Assembly: GCA_012798145.1 (NCBI GenBank)
Contig: JAAZNT010000078.1
Span: 1 to 13,161 of the forward strand
Source of the DNA: Thermoanaerobaculaceae bacterium
GTDB lineage: Bacteria; Acidobacteriota; UBA4820
DNA length: 13,161 bases
Reading direction: 5' to 3'
A program made the position numbers and the translations under genes. Positions 1 to 6,987 of the stretch are shown here, in pieces (within the stretch, counting starts at the first letter, position 1; every line of letters starts with the position of its first letter). A model generated the notes under the pieces. It was not told where the DNA came from. It saw nothing but the letters and a program-made list of their open reading frames with translations, and made no database searches.

Positions 1-2
1 CA

Positions 3-1385
3 TTCACGACATCCCTTATGGATATGTGGAGCGGCTTCACCCAAAAATATAAAGCCGTCTTTTCTATGAACACTTCCGCCGCCGTTCTCGGGCTCGGAAT
101 AATAATAGGATTAAAATACGCAGCAATTATTATGGCAGGTTCAATGCTTTCGTTTTTTGTTCTAATCCCCCTTTTCGGCTACTTGAGCCCTGTATGTCAA
201 TCCGCTTCATACATTGACATTTTTAGAGGAATAACAGACCAGCAGACAGGAGACATAATTTTTCACGGAGTCAGAAATATAGGCGTTGGCGGAATTTTTG
301 CGGCAGGCGTTATTTCAATAATCAAAATGTCTCCTGTAATAAAGCAAGCCCTTTCACAAGTTATTTCGCAGATTTTTAAAAAGCATGAAGGAGAAAAAAC
401 TGCTTCTTCACGACTTGACAAAGATATTCCTATGTCAATGGTGATGATAATGGGGCTTGTTCTTGCAGTCATCATCTTTCTCTATTTCCTTTTCGTCGTT
501 GTCAAGAATGAGCCAAACGCATTTTTGATTTCCTTCCTTTCTCTTATCCTTACATTCTTAATTGTATTTCTCTTTTCAGCCGTTTCCGCTTGGGCGGTGG
601 CTATGATATCTGTGACACCGATTTCCGGAATGACTCTGACAACATTGATAATCGGGGCTGTAGCGCTTTCCTCTTTAGGGCTTAAAGGAGATTCTGGAAA
701 ACTTGCCATCCTTCTTATCGGAGGAATTGTTTGCACAGCGCTTTCAATGTCAGGGTCTCTTGTGACGCAATTCAAAATAGGCTACTGGCTTGGGTCAACT
801 CCCAAAGCGATTCAATGGAGCAACATTTGGGGTTCCGCTCTTGCAAGTTTGACAGTAACAGGTGTAATCGTTCTTTTTGCAAAGGTCTATGGCTATGGAA
901 CACAGGCAATGCCCGCTCCGCAGGCAAGCGCAATGGCTGCGGTAGCAAACGCTTTTATGGGCGGAAAGGATGTTCCTTGGCTTTTCTATTCTCTTGGTGC
1001 GGTCATAGCCGTGATCGTTTCAATGCTGGGGATTTCCGCTTTGGCTTTCGCTTTAGGGATGTATCTTCCAATTGAACTCAACAGCCCAATATTCATAGGG
1101 GCGATAGTTGGATATCTTATTCAGAAATCAACAAAAGATTCAACACTTTCAAAAGCAAGAAATGACAAAGCGATTTTGATAGCTTCCGGATTTATCGCAG
1201 GCGGAGCCCTTGCCGGAGTTGGAGATGGCATAACAAGAGCAATTGCAGGAATGAAGGGAATAGAGGAACTGCCAAGTTTATGGGGAGATAATCTTAATAT
1301 TCCAAATTACCTTGGGCTATTTGTCTTCTTTGCTCTCGCTGTTTTCCTTTTCTGGGATTCAACAAGAGCAAAAGCGGAGGAATAG
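3..1385 (+). CDS. OPT-family oligopeptide transporter, C-terminal part (5' end outside the window)
   Basis: Proton-coupled membrane transporter of the OPT (oligopeptide/YSL-type) family, probably importing peptides or metal chelates across the inner membrane. The frame is open to the left edge (F-T-T-S-L before the first Met at 18), so the true start lies upstream. About 460 residues are visible, against roughly 570-680 for bacterial family members, so about the C-terminal two thirds is here. Counting from the Met at 18, hydrophobic segments fall near residues 20-58, 88-104, 138-162, 167-220, 227-250, 270-292, 322-368, 386-405 and 428-447. The PISGMTLTTL segment near 201-210 and the R-N-D-K-A-I-L-I-A-S-G stretch near 383-393, followed by GGALAGVGDG, fit the family. 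The substrate cannot be told from sequence. The downstream yjbQ-like gene begins 2 nt after the stop, so they are probably co-transcribed. Family call is fairly sure. Confidence 0.88.
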   Translation, partial: FTTSLMDMWSGFTQKYKAVFSMNTSAAVLGLGIIIGLKYAAIIMAGSMLSFFVLIPLFGYLSPVCQSASYIDIFRGITDQQTGDIIFHGVRNIGVGGIFAAGVISIIKMSPVIKQALSQVISQIFKKHEGEKTASSRLDKDIPMSMVMIMGLVLAVIIFLYFLFVVVKNEPNAFLISFLSLILTFLIVFLFSAVSAWAVAMISVTPISGMTLTTLIIGAVALSSLGLKGDSGKLAILLIGGIVCTALSMSGSLVTQFKIGYWLGSTPKAIQWSNIWGSALASLTVTGVIVLFAKVYGYGTQAMPAPQASAMAAVANAFMGGKDVPWLFYSLGAVIAVIVSMLGISALAFALGMYLPIELNSPIFIGAIVGYLIQKSTKDSTLSKARNDKAILIASGFIAGGALAGVGDGITRAIAGMKGIEELPSLWGDNLNIPNYLGLFVFFALAVFLFWDSTRAKAEE

Positions 1386-1387
1386 GA

Positions 1388-1807
1388 TTGAAAAGTTACA
1401 CTAAATACCTGACATTCAACACCAAGAACAGAATTGACTTTGTCAACATAACCAGAGATGTGCAGGAAGCGGTTATGGAGAGCGGTATCAAGGAAGGATT
1501 GTGTCTTGTCAATGCTATGCACATAACCGCTTCTGTCTTTATAAACGACGCTGAAGAGGGGCTTTTAAACGATTTTAGAAAATGGCTTGAGCAAATAGCC
1601 CCTCACGAACCAATTTCACGATACAACCACAATCTGACAGGTGAAGACAATGGTGATTCCCACCTTAAAAGGAGTGTTATGGGCAGGGAAGTCGTCGTTG
1701 CCATAACAAAGGGGCGACTTGATTTTGGTCCTTGGGAACAAATTTTTTACGGAGAATTTGACGGCAGAAGAAACAAAAGGGTTCTTATAAAGATAATCGG
1801 CGATTAG
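1388..1807 (+). CDS. YjbQ/UPF0047-family protein (secondary thiamine-phosphate synthase-type)
   Basis: Small cytosolic protein of the YjbQ family (UPF0047, PF01894), some members of which have weak thiamine-phosphate synthase activity; the main physiological role is unsettled. Its 139 residues match the family's usual length. Characteristic residues are present: NAMHITASV with His45 and Thr47, Asn53, SHLKRSVMG with His92, the G-x-W motif around Trp116 (LDFGPWEQIF), and EFDGRR at 123-128. The conserved His residues are thought to form a metal or phosphate site. The start is TTG at 1388, chosen because GGAGG at 1376-1380 sits 7 nt upstream and the family's N-terminal strand would be lost with a later start. 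It lies 2 nt behind the OPT gene and directly touches the next gene. Nothing here ties it to thiamine synthesis. Confidence 0.9.
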   Translation: MKSYTKYLTFNTKNRIDFVNITRDVQEAVMESGIKEGLCLVNAMHITASVFINDAEEGLLNDFRKWLEQIAPHEPISRYNHNLTGEDNGDSHLKRSVMGREVVVAITKGRLDFGPWEQIFYGEFDGRRNKRVLIKIIGD

Positions 1808-2230
1808 ATGGGAAAGAAAAAAAGAGTCAAAAAGCAAGGTGTGAAGGGGCTTCATCTTCCCACCCTGATAACCTATGCAGTTGCGGGAATGGGAGTTGTT
1901 TTCATTGTGATATTTCTTGGCTTTCTGCTTGTTAAAGGGGGCGGGAAAAAAGAGTTGTCTCAAGAAGAAAAAGATAGGTTTCAAACTATCGTTTCCCAAT
2001 CTCAAAAAGATGGAATTCTCATCAAAACAATGAGGGATGAAAACAATAAAGAAGAAGGTACTCTTTTGGTCAACGAAGAAAAATGGAAAAAGCTCCCGAT
2101 TGATTCAAAAGAAGCGCTTTGTTTTGCAGTATCAAATGAGATTGAAGTGAAAACTCTTCTTGTTAAAAATGAAAGCGGCGAGCATCTTGGAACTTATAGA
2201 CTTGGCGGAAGATTTTTTGAAAAAAAGTAG
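1808..2230 (+). CDS. Small single-pass membrane protein of unknown function
   Basis: I do not recognise this 140-residue protein. It has a strongly basic N-terminus (MGKKKRVKKQ), then one membrane segment at about residues 18-42 (LPTLITYAVAGMGVVF onward), and a polar, charged domain of about 95 residues. By the positive-inside rule the C-terminal domain should face the periplasm or exterior. There is no cysteine lipobox and no clear signal-peptidase site, so it is probably a membrane anchor. The start ATG follows the yjbQ-like stop codon with no gap (TAG then ATG) and there is no good Shine-Dalgarno, so translation is probably coupled to yjbQ. The stop codon touches the stop of the convergent radical SAM gene. 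Being a real gene is supported by the packing, by the membrane/charge layout, and by its reading frame filling the whole interval. Confidence 0.75.
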   Translation: MGKKKRVKKQGVKGLHLPTLITYAVAGMGVVFIVIFLGFLLVKGGGKKELSQEEKDRFQTIVSQSQKDGILIKTMRDENNKEEGTLLVNEEKWKKLPIDSKEALCFAVSNEIEVKTLLVKNESGEHLGTYRLGGRFFEKK

Positions 2231-3718
2231 TCACTTATTTATTTCAGCAATTTTCCTGAAGTGATAGCCGTAGATGGCAAGAGAAACAGCAAGCGAGAAG
2301 TAGCGAGGGCGGTGAAAAAAAGTCCAAGTCAAAAGTCTTAAATAATGAAACCGTTCTTTGCCCAAAATTCCAATTTTGATTATTGACCTGAAAAAAGCAC
2401 TGATTTGCTCTATTTGAAACCTTAAATTTTTCGGTTCATTTTTTCTCTGTGATTTATAATCTTTGAGAAAAGTTTTGACCCTATTATAGTAATTTTTCGG
2501 GCTATAAAGTTCAGACACAATCTTTTTATATTTTCTGATAAGCGTTTCAGAGTCCATTATTGAAATTATATTTGTAGTGCAGTTCGTGTTGTCTCCCGAT
2601 AAATTTTCTTTTAGCCTTCCCAGTTTTTTCATTCTTTCATAAAGTTTTGTTCCATAAGGGGCTTGAAGGAGTCCGACCATCGCCGTCACAATTCCGCTTT
2701 TTTGAATGAACTGGTAAAGTTTATCAAAACTTTTTTCTGTGTCGCTGTCAAACCCAACAATGAAGCCCGCCTGAACCTGCAAACCAAAAGAGTGGATTTT
2801 TTTTACATCTTCGATCAAGTTTCTTTTTATGTTTTGATGCTTGCTGCATTCCGAAAGACTACCGTCATCGGGGGTTTCTATGCCTATAAAAACGGTGTCA
2901 AATCCCGCCTGAACCATAAGTTCCATCAGTTCTTCGTCATCCGCCACATTAATTGAAACTTCAGTAAAGAAATGCATTCCATCCTTGCCATTTCTCCATT
3001 TAATAAGCGCAGGCAGAAGTTCGCTTTTCAGATGTTTTTTGTTGCCTATGAAATTGTCATCAACAAAAAAGACGCTTCTTCTCCATCCAGAATTGTAAAG
3101 ATTGTCAAGTTCCGTTATTATCTGCTCCGCCCTTTTCACTCTCGGAGTGTGGCCAAAAAGCGCGGTGACATTGCAAAAATCGCAGTTAAAAGGGCATCCT
3201 CTTGAATATTGGATGCTCATTGAGGCATATTTCTTCAGTTTCAAAATACTATGAAGCGGGGCGGGGGTATTTTCAATTTCAGCAAAATCATCGGTGGAGT
3301 AAATCTTCTTCGCTTCCCCTCTTTCAAAATCGCTCAAAAATTGAGGAAGAGTTATTTCTGCTTCATTTAAAACAAGGTGATCAATTTCGCCAAAGTTAAA
3401 AGGCTCAGAAGTAAAAAGAGGTCCGCCTGCAACAGTTTTCTTGTTAAAATTTTTGCACAGATTGATAACATTCAAAACGGATTCTCTTTGAATTGTCATT
3501 GCGCTTATGAAAACAATATCTGCCCATAAAATATCTTTTTTCTTTAACGATTCAACATTCATATCCACCATTTTCAATGTCCAATTTTGCGGCAGCATTT
3601 TAGCAACGGTTAAAAGCCCGAGAGGCGGAAACGCGGACTTTCTTTTAAGAAATTTCACCGCATAATTGAAACTCCAAAATGTGTTTGGGATTTTTGGGTA
3701 AATAAGAAGGGCGTTCAT
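2231..3718 (-). CDS. B12-binding-type radical SAM protein, DUF4070 type
   Basis: Radical SAM enzyme with a Rossmann-like B12-binding-type N-terminal domain (about 1-140), a radical SAM barrel (about 165-365) and a C-terminal region (about 370-495) of the kind called DUF4070. The iron-sulfur motif CxxxCxxC is intact at Cys175, Cys179 and Cys182 (SRGCPFNCDFCN), binding a 4Fe-4S cluster that cleaves S-adenosylmethionine. Other conserved stretches are PPLGLLTVA (31-39), VAGGPLFTSE (96-105), FFVDDNFIGN (217-226) and FIGIETPD (277-284). The expected DxHxxG cobalamin-ligand motif reads VDMNVE at 51-56, so the ligating His is missing. Related enzymes include hopanoid and lipid methylases, but the substrate here is unknown. 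Start ATG at 3716-3718 has only a weak upstream GGAAAG. At 495 residues it looks full length. It is a lone minus-strand gene with its own strong promoter. Confidence 0.9.
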   Translation of the reverse strand: MNALLIYPKIPNTFWSFNYAVKFLKRKSAFPPLGLLTVAKMLPQNWTLKMVDMNVESLKKKDILWADIVFISAMTIQRESVLNVINLCKNFNKKTVAGGPLFTSEPFNFGEIDHLVLNEAEITLPQFLSDFERGEAKKIYSTDDFAEIENTPAPLHSILKLKKYASMSIQYSRGCPFNCDFCNVTALFGHTPRVKRAEQIITELDNLYNSGWRRSVFFVDDNFIGNKKHLKSELLPALIKWRNGKDGMHFFTEVSINVADDEELMELMVQAGFDTVFIGIETPDDGSLSECSKHQNIKRNLIEDVKKIHSFGLQVQAGFIVGFDSDTEKSFDKLYQFIQKSGIVTAMVGLLQAPYGTKLYERMKKLGRLKENLSGDNTNCTTNIISIMDSETLIRKYKKIVSELYSPKNYYNRVKTFLKDYKSQRKNEPKNLRFQIEQISAFFRSIIKIGILGKERFHYLRLLTWTFFHRPRYFSLAVSLAIYGYHFRKIAEINK

Positions 3719-3749
3719 TTAAAACTCAACTTTCCAGAGCAAACTGCTC

Positions 3750-3778
3750 AATGCCAAAGTTTTTATTTTTTTGGCATT
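3750..3778 (-). promoter_or_regulatory. Perfect 9-bp inverted repeat at the radical SAM transcription start (operator or leader hairpin)
   Basis: AATGCCAAA (3750-3758) and TTTGGCATT (3770-3778) are perfect inverted arms around an 11-nt T-rich centre. The outer arm begins about 3 nt downstream of the predicted -10 and spans the expected +1, the position of many repressor operators. Alternatively it forms the first stem-loop of the mRNA leader. A second small inverted repeat, GAGC-AAACT-GCTC (3737-3749), abuts it on the gene side. The T-rich tail on the plus strand could also give weak termination of plus-strand readthrough. The DNA symmetry is seen directly; its role is inferred. Confidence 0.5.
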
Positions 3779-3781
3779 TTC

Positions 3782-3810
3782 ATTCTACTCTCTTTTGTCT
3801 AACATGTCAA
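3782..3810 (-). promoter_or_regulatory. Near-consensus sigma-70 promoter of the radical SAM gene
   Basis: Read on the minus strand, TTGACA (3805-3810) is followed by exactly 17 nt and TAGAAT (3782-3787): a perfect -35 and a 5-of-6 match to the -10. Transcription should start near 3775, giving a leader of about 57 nt before the ATG at 3718. It is the best promoter match that I found in the window. Confidence 0.75.
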
Positions 3811-3872
3811 ATTTAAAAGAACCCGTTGAGAGGCAAAAACAAAACATAAAATTTTATGGCGACTTTTTGTTG

Positions 3873-3883
3873 TATAATATAAT
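3873..3883 (+). promoter_or_regulatory. Overlapping -10 elements upstream of the secreted-protein gene
   Basis: Two perfect TATAAT hexamers overlap by one base (3873-3878 and 3878-3883), 37-47 nt upstream of the ATG at 3920. No good -35 lies 16-18 nt upstream (AATTTT, or TTATGG, are the best fits), so the promoter is supported only by its -10 and the AT-rich context. Confidence 0.45.
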
Positions 3884-3919
3884 CTTAAAAGAAATTATTT
3901 TTTACAAAAGGAGGCATAA

Positions 3920-4636
3920 ATGAAAATATTAAAAACTTTTTTAGTAGTTTTTATTCTTATTAGCGCATCTCAGACTTTCTCTTATGATTTCGTAAAAAAT
4001 ATAAAAGTTGACCTTAATTCAGACGGCAAAATTGATACTGTTGCGCTTTCAATTTCAAAGGATGGGATGAAATACACCCTTTCCATAAACGATTCAAAAA
4101 CAGAGGGAAAGTTTGAAGATGGCGAATGCGACGGTTTCGCAGTTTTTGACATAGACTCTTCAGACAAATACAAGGAGGTGGCGGTTCATACCCCGGGTCC
4201 AAGCGACGACGATATTTATGTTTTTTACTGGTATGATGGAAAATCAATTCTGAAAATGGGTGAGCTTTCAAGATGGCCAGACATCAAAGGAAATGGAATC
4301 GTCTATGTCAAAGATTGGATGGGATTTTGGCAGAAGACAGAAAAATACATCCTTGACAAAGAATCAAGAAAACTTGTTAAAGTTCCTCAAGAATTTTACT
4401 ATGTGGGAATTGAGGCGTCAGTTGACAAGACCTTCCCTATTTATAAAACAAGAGATTTGAATGATGTTGTGGCAAACCTTAAAGAAAAAAGCAAAATTTT
4501 AATCATTCTTTGCGAACCTTCTCTTCAAGATTTTCAAAAAAATCGTTACCTCATAAAATCTGAAACAAATCTTCTTGGATGGTGCGATGAAAAAACTCTT
4601 TTGGAAAAAGTTTCAAACCTCCCCCTCGCCGATTGA
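3920..4636 (+). CDS. Secreted protein with Asp-rich calcium-type loop and probable SH3-like C-terminus
   Basis: Exported protein of 238 residues, with a signal peptide at about 1-21 (basic MKILK, hydrophobic core, A-S-Q-T-F-S-Y region) and no lipobox cysteine, so it should be released into the periplasm or outside. DLNSDGKID at 31-39 has the DxNxDG spacing of an EF-hand/dockerin/VCBS-type calcium loop, and DIDSSDKYKEV at 77-87 is a second acidic loop in a beta-propeller-like FG-GAP setting. Residues about 160-236 (YVGIEASVDK..., then YLIKSETNLLGWCDEKTLL) resemble a bacterial SH3 domain, with the typical G-W near its end at 220-221. Start ATG has AAGGAGG at 3908-3914, 5 nt upstream. The stop overlaps or nearly touches tadA. 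No specific function can be given; cell-wall or surface binding is an inference from the SH3-like end. Confidence 0.75.
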   Translation: MKILKTFLVVFILISASQTFSYDFVKNIKVDLNSDGKIDTVALSISKDGMKYTLSINDSKTEGKFEDGECDGFAVFDIDSSDKYKEVAVHTPGPSDDDIYVFYWYDGKSILKMGELSRWPDIKGNGIVYVKDWMGFWQKTEKYILDKESRKLVKVPQEFYYVGIEASVDKTFPIYKTRDLNDVVANLKEKSKILIILCEPSLQDFQKNRYLIKSETNLLGWCDEKTLLEKVSNLPLAD

Positions 4637-4638
4637 AA

Positions 4639-5085
4639 ATGCTTTCTCCTGAAGAGTTAATGATGATCTGTCTCAAAGAGGCGGAGAAAGCGTTTGAAGA
4701 AGATGAAGTTCCCGTAGGGGCTCTCCTCCTTTTTAAAGACGGAACCTTCATAAAAGACCATAATAGAAAACAAAAAAAGGGATTTTATTCTCACGCCGAA
4801 TTCAATGTCCTTAAAAAAGCGTCCTTAAAAAGAAAAGATGATATGAGAAAAGCAGTTTTATATGTAACTCTTGAACCCTGCATTATGTGCATCGGAGCTA
4901 TAGTGGAGGCAAGAATAGGGGGGCTTGTTTACGGGGCGCAAGAGCCAAAATTCGGAGGAATAAAATTTTTAAAAGATGCTTGGAAAGAGGGAAGATACCC
5001 CCACAAATTTCCAATTTATGAAGGGCTTCTTAAAGACGATTGCGCTGAGATTTTAAAAAAATTTTTTGCCACAAAAAGGAAATAG
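4639..5085 (+). CDS. tadA: tRNA-specific adenosine deaminase (A34 to inosine)
   Basis: Zinc-dependent deaminase of the cytidine deaminase fold that converts wobble adenosine 34 of tRNA-Arg(ACG) to inosine. The zinc site is complete: HAE with His52 and catalytic Glu54, and PCIMC with Cys81 and Cys84. E-D-E-V-P-V-G-A-L near 21-29 and VEARIGGLVYGA near 89-100 are also typical. At 148 residues the length is normal. ATG at 4639 is used here; an in-frame TTG at 4633, overlapping the preceding stop by TTGA, would add two residues and cannot be excluded. There is no clear Shine-Dalgarno, so translation is probably coupled to the upstream secreted-protein gene. Between the zinc motifs and in the FIKDHNRKQKKGFYS stretch it diverges from textbook TadA, so a related nucleoside deaminase (guanine deaminase type) is a less likely alternative. 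Confidence 0.87.
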   Translation: MLSPEELMMICLKEAEKAFEEDEVPVGALLLFKDGTFIKDHNRKQKKGFYSHAEFNVLKKASLKRKDDMRKAVLYVTLEPCIMCIGAIVEARIGGLVYGAQEPKFGGIKFLKDAWKEGRYPHKFPIYEGLLKDDCAEILKKFFATKRK

Positions 5086-5187
5086 TATTATTAACCTCTT
5101 TTATAACTTATTCAAAAAAGGTGCGGGAATTTTTTTGGAAAATATTTGTAGTTTTAATATTGAACGCTTTTAAGAGAGGAGAGAAAA

Positions 5188-6180
5188 ATGAAACTTAATA
5201 CAAAGTATCTCGGAATTGAAATAAGAAACCCCATAATCCCAGCCGCTTCCTTGCTTACAGAGGATCTTTCAAACCTCAAGAAAATGGAAGATTTTGGAGC
5301 AGGCGCTGTGATTTTAGGTTCGCTATTTGAAGAGCAGGTGATTGAAGAAGAAAAAGCCCTTGATTTCTTTTTGACACAGGGTTCAGAGAGTTTTGCGGAA
5401 GCGATCTCTTACTTTCCTTCCCTTTCAGATTACAAATCTGCTCCCGAAGAATATCTAAATCTTATCCGCAAAGCAAAAGAATCTCTTTCTATCCCAGTAA
5501 TAGCAAGTTTAAACGGAATCTCAAAAGGAGGATGGATAAAATATGCAAAAGAAATGGAAAAAGCGGGCGCAGACGCAATTGAACTTAATATCTATTTCAT
5601 ACCAACCCGTCTAAATGAATCTTCTGAAGAGATTGAAAGAATATATATTGATACAGTAAAATCGGTTGCAGAGCAAGTTCATATTCCAGTCGCGGTTAAA
5701 GTTTCTCCTTATTTTTCAAGTTTCGCAAATATGGCAAGCAAACTTCAGCAATCTGGAGCGAAAGGACTTGTTCTTTTTAACAGATTTTACCAGCCCGATT
5801 TTGATATTGACGAGCTTGATGTAAAGCCGCATCTTGAATTGAGTTCTTCATCATCATTAAGACTCGCTTTAAGATGGATTTCTATACTTTACGACAGAAT
5901 TGATATTGATTTTTCCGCCACAAATGGCGTTCACACTTCGCAGGATGTTGTCAAGGCAATAATGGCAGGAGGCAGTTCTGTTCAGGTTTGCGCAGCCCTT
6001 TACAAAAACGGCATTGAGTATTTAAGAGAACTTGAAAAAGGTCTTAATGAATTCGCAGAAAAAAAAGGTTATCAATCAATTGATGAAATGAAGGGTGTTT
6101 TAAGTCAGCGAAAATGCCCTGCCCCTGAAGCATTTGAAAGAGCAAATTACATAAAGACTCTAATAACTTATAAAAGGTAA
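5188..6180 (+). CDS. Dihydroorotate dehydrogenase-like FMN TIM-barrel protein
   Basis: Predicted cytosolic FMN-binding TIM barrel of 330 residues, homologous to dihydroorotate dehydrogenase. Visible family features are NPIIPAASLLTEDL (14-27), IPVIASLNG (102-110), IELN with Asn134, PVAVKVSPYF with the flavin-contacting Lys171, LFNR (197-200), ATNGVHT (244-250) and the phosphate-binding GGSSVQV (261-267). Where PyrD enzymes have ELNxSCPN, this protein reads ELNIYFIPT, so the Cys/Ser that deprotonates dihydroorotate is replaced by Phe137 or its neighbours. It therefore probably is not a pyrimidine-pathway enzyme but one of the 'dihydroorotate dehydrogenase-like' paralogues of unknown substrate. 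The start has GGAG at 5178-5181, 6 nt upstream. It stands alone, with about 100 nt before and 165 nt after it. Confidence 0.85.
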   Translation: MKLNTKYLGIEIRNPIIPAASLLTEDLSNLKKMEDFGAGAVILGSLFEEQVIEEEKALDFFLTQGSESFAEAISYFPSLSDYKSAPEEYLNLIRKAKESLSIPVIASLNGISKGGWIKYAKEMEKAGADAIELNIYFIPTRLNESSEEIERIYIDTVKSVAEQVHIPVAVKVSPYFSSFANMASKLQQSGAKGLVLFNRFYQPDFDIDELDVKPHLELSSSSSLRLALRWISILYDRIDIDFSATNGVHTSQDVVKAIMAGGSSVQVCAALYKNGIEYLRELEKGLNEFAEKKGYQSIDEMKGVLSQRKCPAPEAFERANYIKTLITYKR

Positions 6181-6345
6181 AGGCAAACAAAACTCTGCTT
6201 AATTTATTGATTTTGGTTTGAGATACTAAACCTCTGTAAAAGAGATAATTTCCAACCATCCCATTTCCAAGATCAGATAAAACAAAATAATTTTCCTCCT
6301 TCTTGCACTCAAACTTATGTTAAACTTGAATCTGGAGAAGATTGA

Positions 6346-6987
6346 ATGTATGAGCGAAGAATCTCTTTCGGCGGAATTTTAACAAAAACAGTAATAACAA
6401 TTATTGCAATAAATACACTATTTTTTATTGGACAAAATTTTTATAAAGACCTGACGCCCTTGCTCGCTCTTGTTACAAGGGATGTTTTTCCTTACAGAAT
6501 TTACACAATTTTCACTTATTCTCTTCTTCACGGAAGTTTAAGTCATCTTTTTTTTAATATGCTTTCTCTTTACTTCTTTGCCGGCTCTCTGCAAATTTAC
6601 ACCGGCGTTAAAAGATTCCTTATTATATATATCGGCTCTGCAATAGCGGGAGGCATTCTTTCACTTCTTTTCCCTTATGGATACGCAGTGATAGGGGCAA
6701 GCGCCTCTGTTTTGGGCGTGTTAACCGCTTATTCAATATATTTCCCGAGTTCAAAAGTTCTTCTCTTTTTTGTCATTCCTCTTCCAGTCCGCCATTTTAT
6801 TTATCTATTGATGGCTCTTTCAATATATTTTTCTGTCTTCGGCGGAGGGGGAAATATAGCGCACCTTGCCCACCTCGGCGGAATAATTTTTGCTTTCATC
6901 TATTGCAATAACTTATGGAAATTAAGAAGAACAATAGATGAAATCAAATACAGAATAAGAAGAAGGAAATTCCAGAGACTGAAATGA
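6346..6987 (+). CDS. Rhomboid family intramembrane serine protease
   Basis: Polytopic inner-membrane protease (213 residues) that cleaves transmembrane helices of substrate proteins. It has the six-helix rhomboid core: TM1 about 13-29, then the L1 loop, SLLHGSLSHLFFNML with His62, His67 and Asn71 (oxyanion and structural residues), GASAS with catalytic Ser119, and NIAHLAHLGG with His173 and catalytic His176. The usual GASG reads GASA, placing Ala after the nucleophile, a tolerated variant. The C-terminus is a basic cytosolic tail (RTIDEIKYRIRRRKFQRLK). Start ATG at 6346 has GGAG at 6334-6337, 8 nt upstream. The stop overlaps the start of the next gene as ATGA, so the two are translationally coupled. 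Substrates are unknown. Confidence 0.92.
   Translation: MYERRISFGGILTKTVITIIAINTLFFIGQNFYKDLTPLLALVTRDVFPYRIYTIFTYSLLHGSLSHLFFNMLSLYFFAGSLQIYTGVKRFLIIYIGSAIAGGILSLLFPYGYAVIGASASVLGVLTAYSIYFPSSKVLLFFVIPLPVRHFIYLLMALSIYFSVFGGGGNIAHLAHLGGIIFAFIYCNNLWKLRRTIDEIKYRIRRRKFQRLK

Noticed and set aside
731..1075. 114-codon plus-strand open frame inside the OPT gene, and other long open frames opposite the receptor and flippase genes
   Set aside because: They lie wholly inside well-supported genes in other frames, lack ribosome sites, and their translations look like frame shadows (Cys/Arg/Ser-rich or antisense).
2232..2263. CACTT...TTCAG/CTGAAGTG dyad near the convergent stops as a bidirectional terminator
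   Set aside because: The arms align only with a 7-nt bulge, the stem is AT-rich, and no flanking T-run fits.
5055..5067. AAAAAAATTTTTT run at the end of tadA as a terminator
   Set aside because: It is a plain A/T palindrome within Lys/Phe codons, with no loop or G/C stem.
5188..6180. Naming the flavoprotein gene pyrD
   Set aside because: The catalytic Cys/Ser is missing from the ELNIYFIPT segment and there are no pyrimidine genes nearby.
6215..6232. GGTTT-N8-AAACC inverted repeat after the DHOD-like gene as a terminator
   Set aside because: The stem is only 5 bp with two to three G/C pairs and no T-run follows on either strand.
6303..6331. TTGCAC-N17-TTGAAT as a promoter for the rhomboid gene
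   Set aside because: The matches are only 3 of 6 and 4 of 6, and the -10 would sit on the ribosome site, too close to the ATG at 6346.
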